Both the position numbers and the translations under genes were made by a program. Below the pieces are notes generated by a model that was not told where the DNA came from, made no database searches, and saw only the letters and a list, made by a program, of their open reading frames with translations. From NCBI GenBank assembly GCA_001724425.1, contig MEEK01000006.1, positions 1-64,000 of the forward strand: a stretch of DNA of 64,000 bases. The letters run 5' to 3'. This DNA is from Microbacterium sp. SCN 70-27. GTDB taxonomy: Bacteria; Actinomycetota; Actinomycetes; Actinomycetales; Microbacteriaceae. Below, piece by piece: positions 16,979 through 25,852 of this stretch (its first letter is position 1; every line of letters starts with the position of its first letter).

Positions 16979-18480
16979 GCGTCACGCTCCGCGTCGTAGC
17001 GCGCGCGCCACTGCGCGTTCATCGGGAAGAGTCCGTCCACGGGGTGGCCCTCCGAGACGCGGGCGGCGACCCAGGCATCCTCCACCTCCTGCGCGAGGGC
17101 CGCGTCGGCGACCTCCTCGGCGAGGGCGGGCGGGATCACGATGACGCCGTCGGCGTCGCCCACGATGACATCGCCCGGCTGCACCGTGGTGCCGCCGCAG
17201 GCGATCGTGACGTCGTGGTCCCACGGCACGTGCTTGCGGCCGAGCACCGCGGGGTGGGCGCCGACGGTGTAGACCGGGATGCCGACGGCGGCGACCGCGT
17301 CGACGTCGCGGACGCCTCCGTCGGTGACGATGCCGGCCGCGCCGCGGGCCTGCGCGCGGATCGCGAGGACGTCGCCGAGCGTGCCCGAGCCCGCCTCGCC
17401 GCGTGCCTCGATGACGATGACCTCGCCCTCGCCGACGGCGTCGAACGTGCGCTTCTGGGCGTTGTAGCCGCCGCCGTGGCTGGCGAACAGATCCTCGCGC
17501 CCCGGCACGAAGCGGAGCGTCTTGGCGGTGCCGACGAGCTTCTGCGACGGATGCAGTGGGCGCACGCCGTCGATCGTCACGTTGTCGAGGCCGCGCTTGC
17601 GCAGCTGCTGCGACAGGCCCGCGACCGGCACGCGCTCGAGCTTCTCGCGAAGCCGAGGGGTGAGCCCCTGCGGGGCGGGGTCCTGGGTCGCAGGTTCGAG
17701 CGGCGGAAGACCGGCGACCTCGCGCGAGCCCCACGCCTCCTCGCGTTGGGTGTCATCGACGGTGGGGAGCGATCCGATGCTCGCGTCGAAGGCGACATCG
17801 GGACCGTCGATCACCGTCGTGATGAGGCGACCCGAGGTGTCGCCGGATGCCGGGGCATCCACTTCGACCTCGACGACGTCGCCCGGGACGATGACGGAGG
17901 ACCCGGCGGGAGTGCCCGTGAGGATGATGTCGCCGCGCTCGAGCGTGAGGTGCTGCGAGAGGTCGGCGACGAACTGCGCGAGCGGGAACATCAGCCCCGC
18001 GGTCGTGTCGTCCTGGCGCAGTTCGCCGTTCACCCATGTGCGCACGCGCAGCGCCGCGGGGTCGACCGTGCGCGCATCGATGAGGTCCGGGCCGAGGGGA
18101 GTGAAGCCTTCGCCGCTCTTCGAGCGCACGTTGGAGCCCTTGTCGTTGCCGCGCAGATCGTAGAGGCCGAGGTCGTTCGCGGCCGTCACCCAGCCGACGT
18201 GGTCCCAGGCATCAGCGAGGGCGACGCGCCGCGCCGGCTCGCCGATCACGAGCGCGATCTCGCCCTCGAAGGCCAGCAGCTCGGTGCCGGCGGGGCGGGC
18301 GATCGTGCCGCCGGTCGCGGCGACGGAGCTGGACGCCTTCAGGAAGTAGGAGGGTGCGGCGGGGCGGCGCCCGCGCTGGTCGGCACGGGAGGAGTAGCTC
18401 AGGTGCACCGCGATGATCTTGCCGGGGCGCACCGGAAGGGCGGCGAACCGGGCATCCGGTGTGTCGTCGTGACTGGTCAT
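16975..18480 (-). CDS. FAH-domain (HpaG-like) isomerase/decarboxylase fused to an RraA-like domain
   Basis: 501 aa with two unrelated domains. Residues about 20-265 are a fumarylacetoacetate-hydrolase fold with metal ligands in FEGEIALVIG and the ANDLGLYDLR segment, ending LTGTPAGSSVIVPGDVVEVEV. Residues about 290-500 are an RraA/HMG-aldolase-like domain with LGDVLAIRAQARG, IVTDGGVRDVDA and VQPGDVIVGDADGVIVIP. RraA-fold enzymes include oxaloacetate decarboxylases and 4-hydroxy-4-methyl-2-oxoglutarate aldolases. In the pathway this protein should isomerise and/or decarboxylate 5-oxopent-3-ene-1,2,5-tricarboxylate, as the duplicated HpaG does elsewhere. It is the first gene of the leftward arm. 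Confidence 0.85.
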   Translation of the reverse strand: MTSHDDTPDARFAALPVRPGKIIAVHLSYSSRADQRGRRPAAPSYFLKASSSVAATGGTIARPAGTELLAFEGEIALVIGEPARRVALADAWDHVGWVTAANDLGLYDLRGNDKGSNVRSKSGEGFTPLGPDLIDARTVDPAALRVRTWVNGELRQDDTTAGLMFPLAQFVADLSQHLTLERGDIILTGTPAGSSVIVPGDVVEVEVDAPASGDTSGRLITTVIDGPDVAFDASIGSLPTVDDTQREEAWGSREVAGLPPLEPATQDPAPQGLTPRLREKLERVPVAGLSQQLRKRGLDNVTIDGVRPLHPSQKLVGTAKTLRFVPGREDLFASHGGGYNAQKRTFDAVGEGEVIVIEARGEAGSGTLGDVLAIRAQARGAAGIVTDGGVRDVDAVAAVGIPVYTVGAHPAVLGRKHVPWDHDVTIACGGTTVQPGDVIVGDADGVIVIPPALAEEVADAALAQEVEDAWVAARVSEGHPVDGLFPMNAQWRARYDAERDA

Positions 18481-18506
18481 GAGCTCCCTCGCTCGAACAT
18501 CCACTC

Positions 18507-18534
18507 TTGCGTCGTATTCGAAATCGTATATGAT
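18507..18534. promoter_or_regulatory. Divergent aromatic-island promoter with FadR-type operator
   Basis: On the plus strand TTGCGT (18507-18512) and TATGAT (18529-18534) are spaced 16 bp and could drive the transporter gene. The near-palindrome ATCGTATATGAT (18523-18534) covers the -10 box. It has the AT-rich GTAT/ATAC-like core seen in FCD-type GntR operators, so regulator binding there would block the promoter. Confidence 0.5.
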
Positions 18535-18611
18535 CACCTTCAGGTCGGCAAGCGATTCTCGGATCCGGCCCTCACGACAACGACGTCACCCTTTGACACT
18601 GGAGTCACCTT

Positions 18612-19997
18612 ATGAGCACCGCTTCCCCCGCATCCGGCGGATTCACCCCCACCGGCACTATCGCCACCCACGAGGATCGGCGCCGCGTCGTGTTCGCCAC
18701 CGTGATCGGAACGACGGTCGAGTGGTACGACTTCTTCATCTACGCGACCGCCGTCGGTCTCGTGTTCGGCCAGCTCTTCTTCGCGCCGCTCGGCGCCGAC
18801 AGCGCGCTCGTCGCCTTCGCCACGGTCGGCGTGAGCTTCCTGTTCCGTCCCCTCGGCGCGTTCCTCGCCGGGCACCTCGGCGACAAGTACGGGCGCAAGC
18901 CCGTGCTGATGTGGACGCTCATCCTCATGGGCATCTCGACGGCCCTCATCGGCCTGCTGCCCACGTATGAGTCGATCGGCATCGTCGCGCCGATCATTCT
19001 CGTGCTGCTGCGGATCCTCCAGGGCATCTCCGCCGGCGGCGAGTGGGGCGGCGCGGTCCTGATGGCCGTCGAGCACGCTCCGCGCAGCCGCCGCGGCGCC
19101 TTCGGTGCGGCGCCCCAGATCGGCGTGCCGCTCGGACTCCTCCTCGCCTCGGGCGTCATGGCGCTGATGGCGATGCTCGCCCCCGGTGACCAGTTCCAGC
19201 AGTGGGGCTGGCGCGTGCCGTTCCTGCTGTCGGTCGTGCTCATCTTCGTCGGCTACTACGTCCGCCGTCGTGTCGAGGAGAGCCCCGTGTTCGCGGAGCT
19301 CGCCGAACGCAAGGAGGAGACGCGGATGCCCATCGTGCAGCTGTTCCGCAAGCACATCCTGCTCGTGATCATCGCGGCCCTCGTGTTCGCGGGGAACAAC
19401 GCGGTCGGCTACATGACGACCGGCGGCTACATCCAGGGCTACGCCACGAACCCCGAGGGTCCCCTCAAGCTCGACCGCGGCCCCGTCCTGTGGGCCGTGG
19501 CCGGCTCTGCCCTCACGTGGCTGCTCACGACGCTGCTCGCAGGCTTCGTCTCCGACCGCATCGGCCGCCGCACGACGTACATCATCGGCTGGATCCTGCA
19601 GCTCGGCGGTGTCGCCGCGCTCTTCCCGCTCGTGAACACCGGCAACATCTGGCTGTTGTTCCTGGGCCTTGCAACCCTCACGATCGGTCTCGGCTTCACC
19701 TACGGTCCGCAGGCGGCCATGTACACGGAGCTGTACCCGGCCTCGATCCGCTTCTCCGGCGTCTCGATCTCCTACGCCCTCGGCGCGATTCTCGGCGGCG
19801 CGTTCGCCCCGCTGATCGCCGCGGCACTCGTCAAGGCGACCGGCGGCACCGGAGCGGTGACCGTCTACCTCGCCGTCATGACGCTCGTGGGCCTTGCCGC
19901 CACTCTGCTGCTGCGCGATCGCACCGGCATCCCGCTCGGCCCCGACCACGAAGCCGAGCAGTCGGTGAGCCCCATCTACGGCGTCTCCCGCGCCTGA
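18612..19997 (+). CDS. MFS transporter of the metabolite:H+ symporter (MHS) family, probable aromatic-acid uptake
   Basis: 461 aa with about 12 membrane segments. MHS hallmarks are the N-terminal GTTVEWYDFFIYATA, the loop 2-3 motif GHLGDKYGRKPVL, GGEWGGAVLMAVEHAP after helix 4-5, and WGWRVPFLLS. ATG 18612 follows GGAG at 18601-18604. Position opposite the hpa operon and directly upstream of the hydroxylase gene (26 bp) suggests it imports hydroxyphenylacetate or a related aromatic acid. The family also includes shikimate and citrate carriers, so the substrate is inference. Confidence 0.88.
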   Translation: MSTASPASGGFTPTGTIATHEDRRRVVFATVIGTTVEWYDFFIYATAVGLVFGQLFFAPLGADSALVAFATVGVSFLFRPLGAFLAGHLGDKYGRKPVLMWTLILMGISTALIGLLPTYESIGIVAPIILVLLRILQGISAGGEWGGAVLMAVEHAPRSRRGAFGAAPQIGVPLGLLLASGVMALMAMLAPGDQFQQWGWRVPFLLSVVLIFVGYYVRRRVEESPVFAELAERKEETRMPIVQLFRKHILLVIIAALVFAGNNAVGYMTTGGYIQGYATNPEGPLKLDRGPVLWAVAGSALTWLLTTLLAGFVSDRIGRRTTYIIGWILQLGGVAALFPLVNTGNIWLLFLGLATLTIGLGFTYGPQAAMYTELYPASIRFSGVSISYALGAILGGAFAPLIAAALVKATGGTGAVTVYLAVMTLVGLAATLLLRDRTGIPLGPDHEAEQSVSPIYGVSRA

Positions 19998-20023
19998 CCC
20001 GATTCGTCCAGGAGGTTTCGACG

Positions 20024-21910
20024 ATGCAGTTCCACCATCACGGGTACGTCTCTCAGGACCCGCGCATCCTCCCCGCCGCCGGCACCGGGACCGATCGGCC
20101 GGCGGCGGTGCCCGACGAGGTCGACGTCCTCATCGTCGGCTCGGGTCCGGCGGGGATGCTCCTGGCCGCCCAGCTGTCCCAGTACCCGGACGTCGTCACC
20201 CGGCTCATCGAGCGGCGCGACGGGCGGCTGGTGCTCGGTCAGGCCGACGGCATCCAGCCGCGCAGCGTCGAGACCTTCCAGGCGTTCGGGTTCGCCGAGC
20301 GCATCGTGGCCGAGGCCTACAACATCGGCTGGATGAACTTCTGGGGCCCCGACCCCGCCGACCCCGCGAAGATCGTGCGGCGCTCGCGCACCGCCGACTA
20401 CGCGTACGACATCAGCGAGTTCCCGCACCTCATCGTCAACCAGGCGCGTGTGCTCGACTACTTCGCCGAGGCAGCGCTCAACGGGCCGGGCCGCATCGTG
20501 CCCGACTACGGCGTCGAGTTCCTCGGGCTCACCGTGCCCGAGGACCCCGAGGCGCGCGTCGAGGTGCGTGTGAAGGATGCCACGGGGGAGCGGACCATCC
20601 GGGCGCGGTACGTCGTCGGCGCGGACGGTGCGCGCAGCGGCGTGCGCGAGGCGATCGGACGCGTGCACGTCGGTGACGTGTCGCAGCACGCCTGGGGTGT
20701 CATGGACGTCCTCGTCGACACCGACTTCCCCGACTGGCGCATCAAGTGCGCGATCAACGCCGAGGCGGGGAACATCCTCCTGATCCCGCGCGAGGGCGGG
20801 TACCTGTGCCGCGTGTACGTCGACCTCGGCGCTGTTGCGGCCGACGACGACCACCGCGTGCGGCAGACCCCGATCGAGGAGATCATCCGCCGCGCGAACG
20901 AGATCCTGCATCCCTACACGCTCGACGTGAAGCAGGTCGCCTGGAGCTCCGTGTACGAAGTGGGCCACCGCGTCACCGACCGGTTCGACGACGTCGCGCC
21001 GGAGGAGGAGTCCGAGGCATCCCCGCGCGTGTTCCTCGCCGGCGACGCGTGCCACACGCACTCCGCGAAGGCCGGTCAGGGCATGAACGTCTCGATGCAG
21101 GACGGCTTCAACCTCGGGTGGAAGCTCGGTGCGGTCGTGACGGGGGCCTCCCCGGCATCGCTCCTCGCCACCTACTCGGCGGAGCGGCGGCCGGTCGCCC
21201 AGCAGTTGATCGACTTCGACCGGGAGTGGTCCTCGCTCATGGCTCGCAAGCCCGAGGAGATCAGCGACCCCGAAGACCTCGCGACCTACTACCTGGCGAC
21301 GGCGGAGTTCCCCTCCGGCTTCATGACGCAGTACGCGCCGGGGACGGCGGTCGTGGCATCCGACGCGCAGCAGGACCTCGCGACGGGCTTCCCGCTCGGA
21401 AAGCGGTTCAAGAGCGCGCCGGTGACCCTCGTCGCCGACGGCAACGTCGTCCACCTCGGTCACCACGCGACCGCCGACGGGCGCTGGCGCATCTACGTCT
21501 TCGCGGGTGCCGACGGCATCGCGGAGGGGTCGGATGCCGCGGCGCTCGCCGCCTGGCTCGCGTCGCCGGGCGGACTCGTCGCCCGGCACACGCCCGAGGG
21601 CGCGGACCGCGATGCGCTCTTCGACGTGAAGCTCATCGTCCCGCAGAGCTTCGACGAGGTCGACGCGACGACCGTGCCGGAGATCGTCCGCCCGAAATCG
21701 GGGCCCCTCGGCATCCCGGACTGGGAGAAGGTCTTCAGTGCCGCACCGACCCGGTGGAACGATGTCGACATCTACGCGGAGCGGGGGATCTCACGAGGCG
21801 GCGCCGTCGTGGTCGTGCGCCCCGATCAGTACGTCGCCCACATCACGGCGCTCGACGCGACCGAGTCGCTCAGCGCGTTCTTCGGGCGGTGGCTGCTGCC
21901 GCAGGGGTGA
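20024..21910 (+). CDS. FAD-dependent aromatic hydroxylase (phenol 2-monooxygenase / 3-hydroxybenzoate 4-hydroxylase-like)
   Basis: 628 aa. The N-terminal FAD loop VLIVGSGPAGMLLAAQLS, the NAD(P)H/FAD motif YVVGADGARSGVREAIG near residue 200 and the second FAD site RVFLAGDACHTHSAKAGQGMNVSMQD place it in the PHBH-type class A flavoprotein hydroxylases. A C-terminal thioredoxin-like domain (about 450-628) is typical of phenol hydroxylase and MobA. Start 20024 follows GGAGG. In this island its likely job is to hydroxylate 3- or 4-hydroxyphenylacetate to homoprotocatechuate. That substrate is inferred from context only. Confidence 0.87.
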   Translation: MQFHHHGYVSQDPRILPAAGTGTDRPAAVPDEVDVLIVGSGPAGMLLAAQLSQYPDVVTRLIERRDGRLVLGQADGIQPRSVETFQAFGFAERIVAEAYNIGWMNFWGPDPADPAKIVRRSRTADYAYDISEFPHLIVNQARVLDYFAEAALNGPGRIVPDYGVEFLGLTVPEDPEARVEVRVKDATGERTIRARYVVGADGARSGVREAIGRVHVGDVSQHAWGVMDVLVDTDFPDWRIKCAINAEAGNILLIPREGGYLCRVYVDLGAVAADDDHRVRQTPIEEIIRRANEILHPYTLDVKQVAWSSVYEVGHRVTDRFDDVAPEEESEASPRVFLAGDACHTHSAKAGQGMNVSMQDGFNLGWKLGAVVTGASPASLLATYSAERRPVAQQLIDFDREWSSLMARKPEEISDPEDLATYYLATAEFPSGFMTQYAPGTAVVASDAQQDLATGFPLGKRFKSAPVTLVADGNVVHLGHHATADGRWRIYVFAGADGIAEGSDAAALAAWLASPGGLVARHTPEGADRDALFDVKLIVPQSFDEVDATTVPEIVRPKSGPLGIPDWEKVFSAAPTRWNDVDIYAERGISRGGAVVVVRPDQYVAHITALDATESLSAFFGRWLLPQG

Positions 21911-21970
21911 GGCGCGGCGTTGCGCGCCCGTGACCGTCGGGTCGACTGACGCGCCCGGCGGACTCGCGGC

Positions 21971-23758
21971 TCAATCGGACTGGTCGACGCCGCGCAGGCG
22001 CAGCTCTTCGAGATCGAGGTGCGCCTCGACGCGCCGTTCCACGAGGTCGTCGATCGTGCCCTCCCGCCGCAGGCGCATCAGCACGGTGCGCTTGCGGTCG
22101 AGGAGCGCGAGCTTCAGGCGCGTCATCTCCTCGAACCGCGCGAGCGGGGAGCGCTGCGTGAGGTCGATGCCGGAGCTCGTCGCGAGCATCTGGAGGGCGG
22201 AGGTCTCGGCCGCAGCCGTCGCTTCGACCATGACCGTGCGCCGAGCGCCGGGTGCCGCTGCCGTGGCCGGATCGCCTGCGGCGCTGCCCGGCGCCCGGAT
22301 GGAGCCCGTGTCCAGGGCATCCGGTGCGACGAACGCCGACTCGAGCTCGGCGATCTGGGCTTCGTCGTTGCGGCGCTGCCGCGCGTACGCCCGGGCGTTC
22401 TGCAGTTCGAGCGTCTCGTAGCCCTCGCGGCGGATCCGGTCGCGGACCTCGTCGCTGATGCCGTGCTCGCGCGCCAGGTCGTCGAGGGCGGCGATCGCGG
22501 CGCCGGAGATCGTCCGCTCGGCGAGCTCGTACTCGTCCTCGGCGGTGCCGTCGTCGGGCATCCGCGCCCAGCGCACGATCGCGGGGAGCAGCGGACCCTG
22601 CACGAGAAGGCTCAGCAGGATGACGCCGGCCGTGACGAACACGACCGCGTCGCGCCCGGAGAGGTCTCCCGTCCCGGCGATCGCTTCCGGCACCGACAGC
22701 GCGATCGCGAGCGACACGGCCCCGCGGAAGCCGGCCACGGTGCTGACGATGCGGCCGCGGTTGTGGCTGTACGGGGCGCCGCCGGCGGGGCGCGAGAACG
22801 GCGCGAACAGCAGCTGGAAGAGGTAGCGCACGACGATGAGCGCACCCCACGCGGCGACCGTCACGAGCAGGAGCGTGCCGATCATCCGCCCCGGGATGTC
22901 GTGGACGACGTACTGCACTTCGAGCCCGATCAGCACGAACAGGGCGCCGTTGAGGAGATAGACGCCGAACGGCCAGGCCGACATCGCCTGGCGACGCGAG
23001 GAGGCGGTCGTGATGCGGGGGAGCGTCCAGGCGACGATGAGCCCGGCGAAGACGACGGCGAGGACGCCTGACGCGTGGACGAGCTCCGCGAGGAGGAACG
23101 CCGTGAAGGGCACGAGCAGCAGCGTGATGTTGATGACGATCGCGGGGCGCCGGCGGCGGAGTGCCAGATAGGCGAGCGCCGCGACGGCGATGCCCGCCGC
23201 CGCACCGCCGAGGTACGCGACGAGCACGGTGAGGGTCACCGACCACGCGCTCACGCTGTCGCCGAGTGCGAGCGACAGGGCGATCGCGTACAGGACGAGG
23301 GCGGTGCCGTCGTTGGTGAGGCTCTCGGCCTTGAGCTTCATGAACATGCGCTGCGGGAGCAGGCGTCCGAGGGCGGCGACGGCCGTGGCATCCGGTGGTG
23401 CGACGGCCGCCCCGAGCAGCAGGGCGACCGGCCACGGCATACCGAACAGGGACGCGACCCACGCGACGGCGAGCGCGGAGGCGACGACCAGCAGCGTCGA
23501 CATGGGGACGATGTAGCGCAGCGAACGGCGGACGGCGCGCAGTGACGTCGTGAGGCTCTCCCAGAAGAGCATGACGGGGAGGAACAGCAGCAGCACCGTC
23601 TCGGGCGGCAGCTGGATCTCGCGCAGCTGCGGCACGAACCCGAGGAGCAGACCGATGATGACGAGCAGGAGCGGGGTCGCGACGCGGATCCGCGGCGCGA
23701 GCGCCGTGCCGACGAGGATCGCAAGCCCGAGCAGGACCGTGACTTCGAGACCTTCCAT
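21971..23758 (-). CDS. CPA1-family Na+(K+)/H+ antiporter
   Basis: 595 aa. About 12 membrane segments (residues 5-410) carry the family motifs AAVAPPDATAVAALGR, SLTNDGTALVLYAIAL with the ion-binding Asn-Asp pair, and GFRGAVSLAIALSVP. A long charged cytoplasmic tail (about 430-595) follows. It exchanges monovalent cations for protons across the cytoplasmic membrane. It is a single gene, convergent with the hydroxylase gene. No regulatory gene is adjacent. Confidence 0.9.
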   Translation of the reverse strand: MEGLEVTVLLGLAILVGTALAPRIRVATPLLLVIIGLLLGFVPQLREIQLPPETVLLLFLPVMLFWESLTTSLRAVRRSLRYIVPMSTLLVVASALAVAWVASLFGMPWPVALLLGAAVAPPDATAVAALGRLLPQRMFMKLKAESLTNDGTALVLYAIALSLALGDSVSAWSVTLTVLVAYLGGAAAGIAVAALAYLALRRRRPAIVINITLLLVPFTAFLLAELVHASGVLAVVFAGLIVAWTLPRITTASSRRQAMSAWPFGVYLLNGALFVLIGLEVQYVVHDIPGRMIGTLLLVTVAAWGALIVVRYLFQLLFAPFSRPAGGAPYSHNRGRIVSTVAGFRGAVSLAIALSVPEAIAGTGDLSGRDAVVFVTAGVILLSLLVQGPLLPAIVRWARMPDDGTAEDEYELAERTISGAAIAALDDLAREHGISDEVRDRIRREGYETLELQNARAYARQRRNDEAQIAELESAFVAPDALDTGSIRAPGSAAGDPATAAAPGARRTVMVEATAAAETSALQMLATSSGIDLTQRSPLARFEEMTRLKLALLDRKRTVLMRLRREGTIDDLVERRVEAHLDLEELRLRGVDQSD

Positions 23759-24041
23759 GGCATCCCCGTTCTGCGCTGCACCCGGTGTGCGGGACTCCGC
23801 GTGCGGGAACCAGTGTGCGCTCAGGTTGCAGCGTTCGGCCAGGCTCCCGCATTCCCGGCTGTGCCTGTTCTTCGCCGCGGCCCGATCTCTTCTGCCCGGC
23901 CCTGCCCACCCCGCGTGACGTACTCAGGAGATCTGGTGACCTCCGCATAGGCTGACCGCGGAACGGCGGGTATCGGCGCCCGGTGAGAGTGCGGAGTTCC
24001 TGAGAACGTCACCGTCGCAGCCGCCACCACGGCGGCCGCGG
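23759..24041. other. Gap between antiporter and ThDP-enzyme genes
   Basis: No gene is seen. It contains the composite repeat at 23989-24008 and a 6-bp hairpin GCCGCC/GGCGGC (24020-24036, loop ACCAC). The hairpin lies just past the stop of the ThDP-enzyme gene and may act as its terminator. Confidence 0.4.
23989..24008. repeat. Composite of two repeat motifs
   Basis: GTGCGGAGTTC (23989-23999) is one unit of the family at 6747-6822. It overlaps TCCTGAGAACG (23998-24008), which is part of the GTCCTGAGAACGG motif found around the AbiEi-like gene near 51-52 kb. The two repeat families are joined here. Confidence 0.55.
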
Positions 24042-25721
24042 TCAGGAGTTCACGCGGATGATCTCCTGCTGGTAGGGGGCGATGACCTCGCCGGAGATGC
24101 GGCAGTCGAGCAGCAGGAAAGGGCGATCGGATGCCGGTGTGCGCGCCCACTCGGCGAGCGCGTCGAGGTCGGCGAGCGTCCGGACGACGACGCCGCGGGC
24201 GCCCACGGAGGCCGCGAGGCCGGCGAAGTCGACCTCGGGGATGAGCATTGGCGCGCGGGCGAGGCCCTGCAGTCCGTACAGGTTGATCTCGGCGCCGTAG
24301 GCGGCGTCGTTCCAGACGACGGCGAGACCCCGACCGGCCGCGACCCGCACGGCCGATTCGAGATCGGCGAGCGCCATGAGCCCGCCGCCGTCCCCGGTCG
24401 ACAGCACGACCGTCGCGTCGGGTTTGGCGAGGGCCGCTCCCGGCACGGACGGGAACCCGAGGCCGATCGACTGGTACGCCGTGCCGACCATCAGCATCCG
24501 GTCGGGCGCGGCGACCGGCCAGTACATGTTCGCCCACCCGAGGAAGTGCCCGCCGTCGGTGACGACGACCCGGTCCCGGGTCGAGGGGTTGCTCTCCAGC
24601 AGCTCGCCGATGCGGACGGCGACCGACCGCGGATCGAGCCGCCCGTCCGGCGCGAGGGCGTCGCCGGGCTCCCGCGCGCGCAGCGCCGCGATGTCCACAC
24701 TCTCGCGCCAGGGCCGGTGCGCCGCCACCCCCGCGCCGCCCCTCGTGGCGAGCTCCTCCACGAGGGCTTCCGCGACCAGGCGCGCGTCGCCGCGGATGAA
24801 CCCGCCGACGTGCGGATGCGTCGCGGCGGGCGCGATGTCGACCTGCACGACGCGCGTGCCGGGGGAGAAGAGCCCACCGAACCGCATCGTGAACTGGTTC
24901 AGCCCGGCTCCGAACACGACGGCGACGTCGGCCGTGCCGATGAGCTCCATCGCGGCCTCGGCGCCGAAACCGCCGGTCACCCCGAGATCGAACTCCGTGC
25001 GCGGGAAGATCCCGCGTCCGAGCGCCGTCGTCGCCGTGATCGCGCCCGTCGCATCGGCGAGGCGGCCGAGCGCCTCGCCGCCGCCGGCGAGCCACGCCCC
25101 GCGCCCGGCGAGCAGCACGGGGCGCTCGGCGGATGCCAGGGCGCGGGCGAGGTCCGACACGGCCGCCCGGGTGAAGGGCGACGACGGCGCGAGCGGTGCC
25201 GGCAGCGTCGGACTGGGCGCCGGCGGCACGGGTCCCGCCTCGAGCTTCGCGACGTCGTACGGGATCGCGAGCACGGTGGGCACCCGGTACGACAGGGCGT
25301 GTTCGATCGCGATGACGGTCGTCGCCGCGGCATCCGCCCGCCCGACCGTGTACGTGCGGGCGCCGACGGCGGAGGCGAGCGCGATCTGGTCGACGTCCCA
25401 CGGGCGCGGGCCGCTCGTCGGCTCGTCGCCGACCACGAGGATGAGCGGCACGTGGGCCTGCACTGCTTCGGCGAGCGCCGTCAGGGTGTTCGTGAACCCG
25501 GCCCCGTAGGTCGCGGTCGCCGCGGCGAGGCCGCCGCCCGCGCGGACGTAGGCATCCGCCGCGACGACGGCGCCGGCTTCGTGGCGCATCGCCGTGTAGT
25601 GGACCTCGGTCGAGCGTTCGAGCGCATCGAGGAAGTGGGCGTTGCCGTTGCCCATCACCCCGAAGACGTGGTCGATGTGCAGGGCGAGGGTCTGGGCGAC
25701 GTGCGCGGAGACGGTGGGCAT
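24042..25721 (-). CDS. Thiamine-diphosphate-dependent enzyme (acetolactate synthase / benzoylformate decarboxylase-like)
   Basis: 559 aa with the three-domain layout of this superfamily. The N-terminal PYR domain has the catalytic Glu in MRHEAGAVVAADAY near residue 48. A central domain (about 190-330) follows. The C-terminal PP domain has the ThDP motif STGDGGGLMALADLESA ending in WNDAAYGAE. The exact reaction cannot be told; 2-oxo-acid decarboxylation or carboligation is likely. ATG 25721 follows GGGAGGCCCC. It is a single gene, with nothing adjacent that names a pathway. Confidence 0.82.
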   Translation of the reverse strand: MPTVSAHVAQTLALHIDHVFGVMGNGNAHFLDALERSTEVHYTAMRHEAGAVVAADAYVRAGGGLAAATATYGAGFTNTLTALAEAVQAHVPLILVVGDEPTSGPRPWDVDQIALASAVGARTYTVGRADAAATTVIAIEHALSYRVPTVLAIPYDVAKLEAGPVPPAPSPTLPAPLAPSSPFTRAAVSDLARALASAERPVLLAGRGAWLAGGGEALGRLADATGAITATTALGRGIFPRTEFDLGVTGGFGAEAAMELIGTADVAVVFGAGLNQFTMRFGGLFSPGTRVVQVDIAPAATHPHVGGFIRGDARLVAEALVEELATRGGAGVAAHRPWRESVDIAALRAREPGDALAPDGRLDPRSVAVRIGELLESNPSTRDRVVVTDGGHFLGWANMYWPVAAPDRMLMVGTAYQSIGLGFPSVPGAALAKPDATVVLSTGDGGGLMALADLESAVRVAAGRGLAVVWNDAAYGAEINLYGLQGLARAPMLIPEVDFAGLAASVGARGVVVRTLADLDALAEWARTPASDRPFLLLDCRISGEVIAPYQQEIIRVNS

Positions 25722-25852
25722 GGGGCCTCCCGGGGCGAGAAACGGTGATGGATGCCGTATGTGTCTCGCGTGCCCCTTTTTCGAGCACCGGCGGCGTCGT
25801 CGCCGACCGGACGAGACGAGTATACGGCCCGGCCGCCGGGCATGATGGGCGC

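Noticed and set aside
19202..20023. N-terminal extension of the flavoprotein frame back into the transporter gene
   Set aside because: It overlaps the MHS transporter in another frame. The hydroxylase family N-terminus and a GGAGG site fit ATG 20024.
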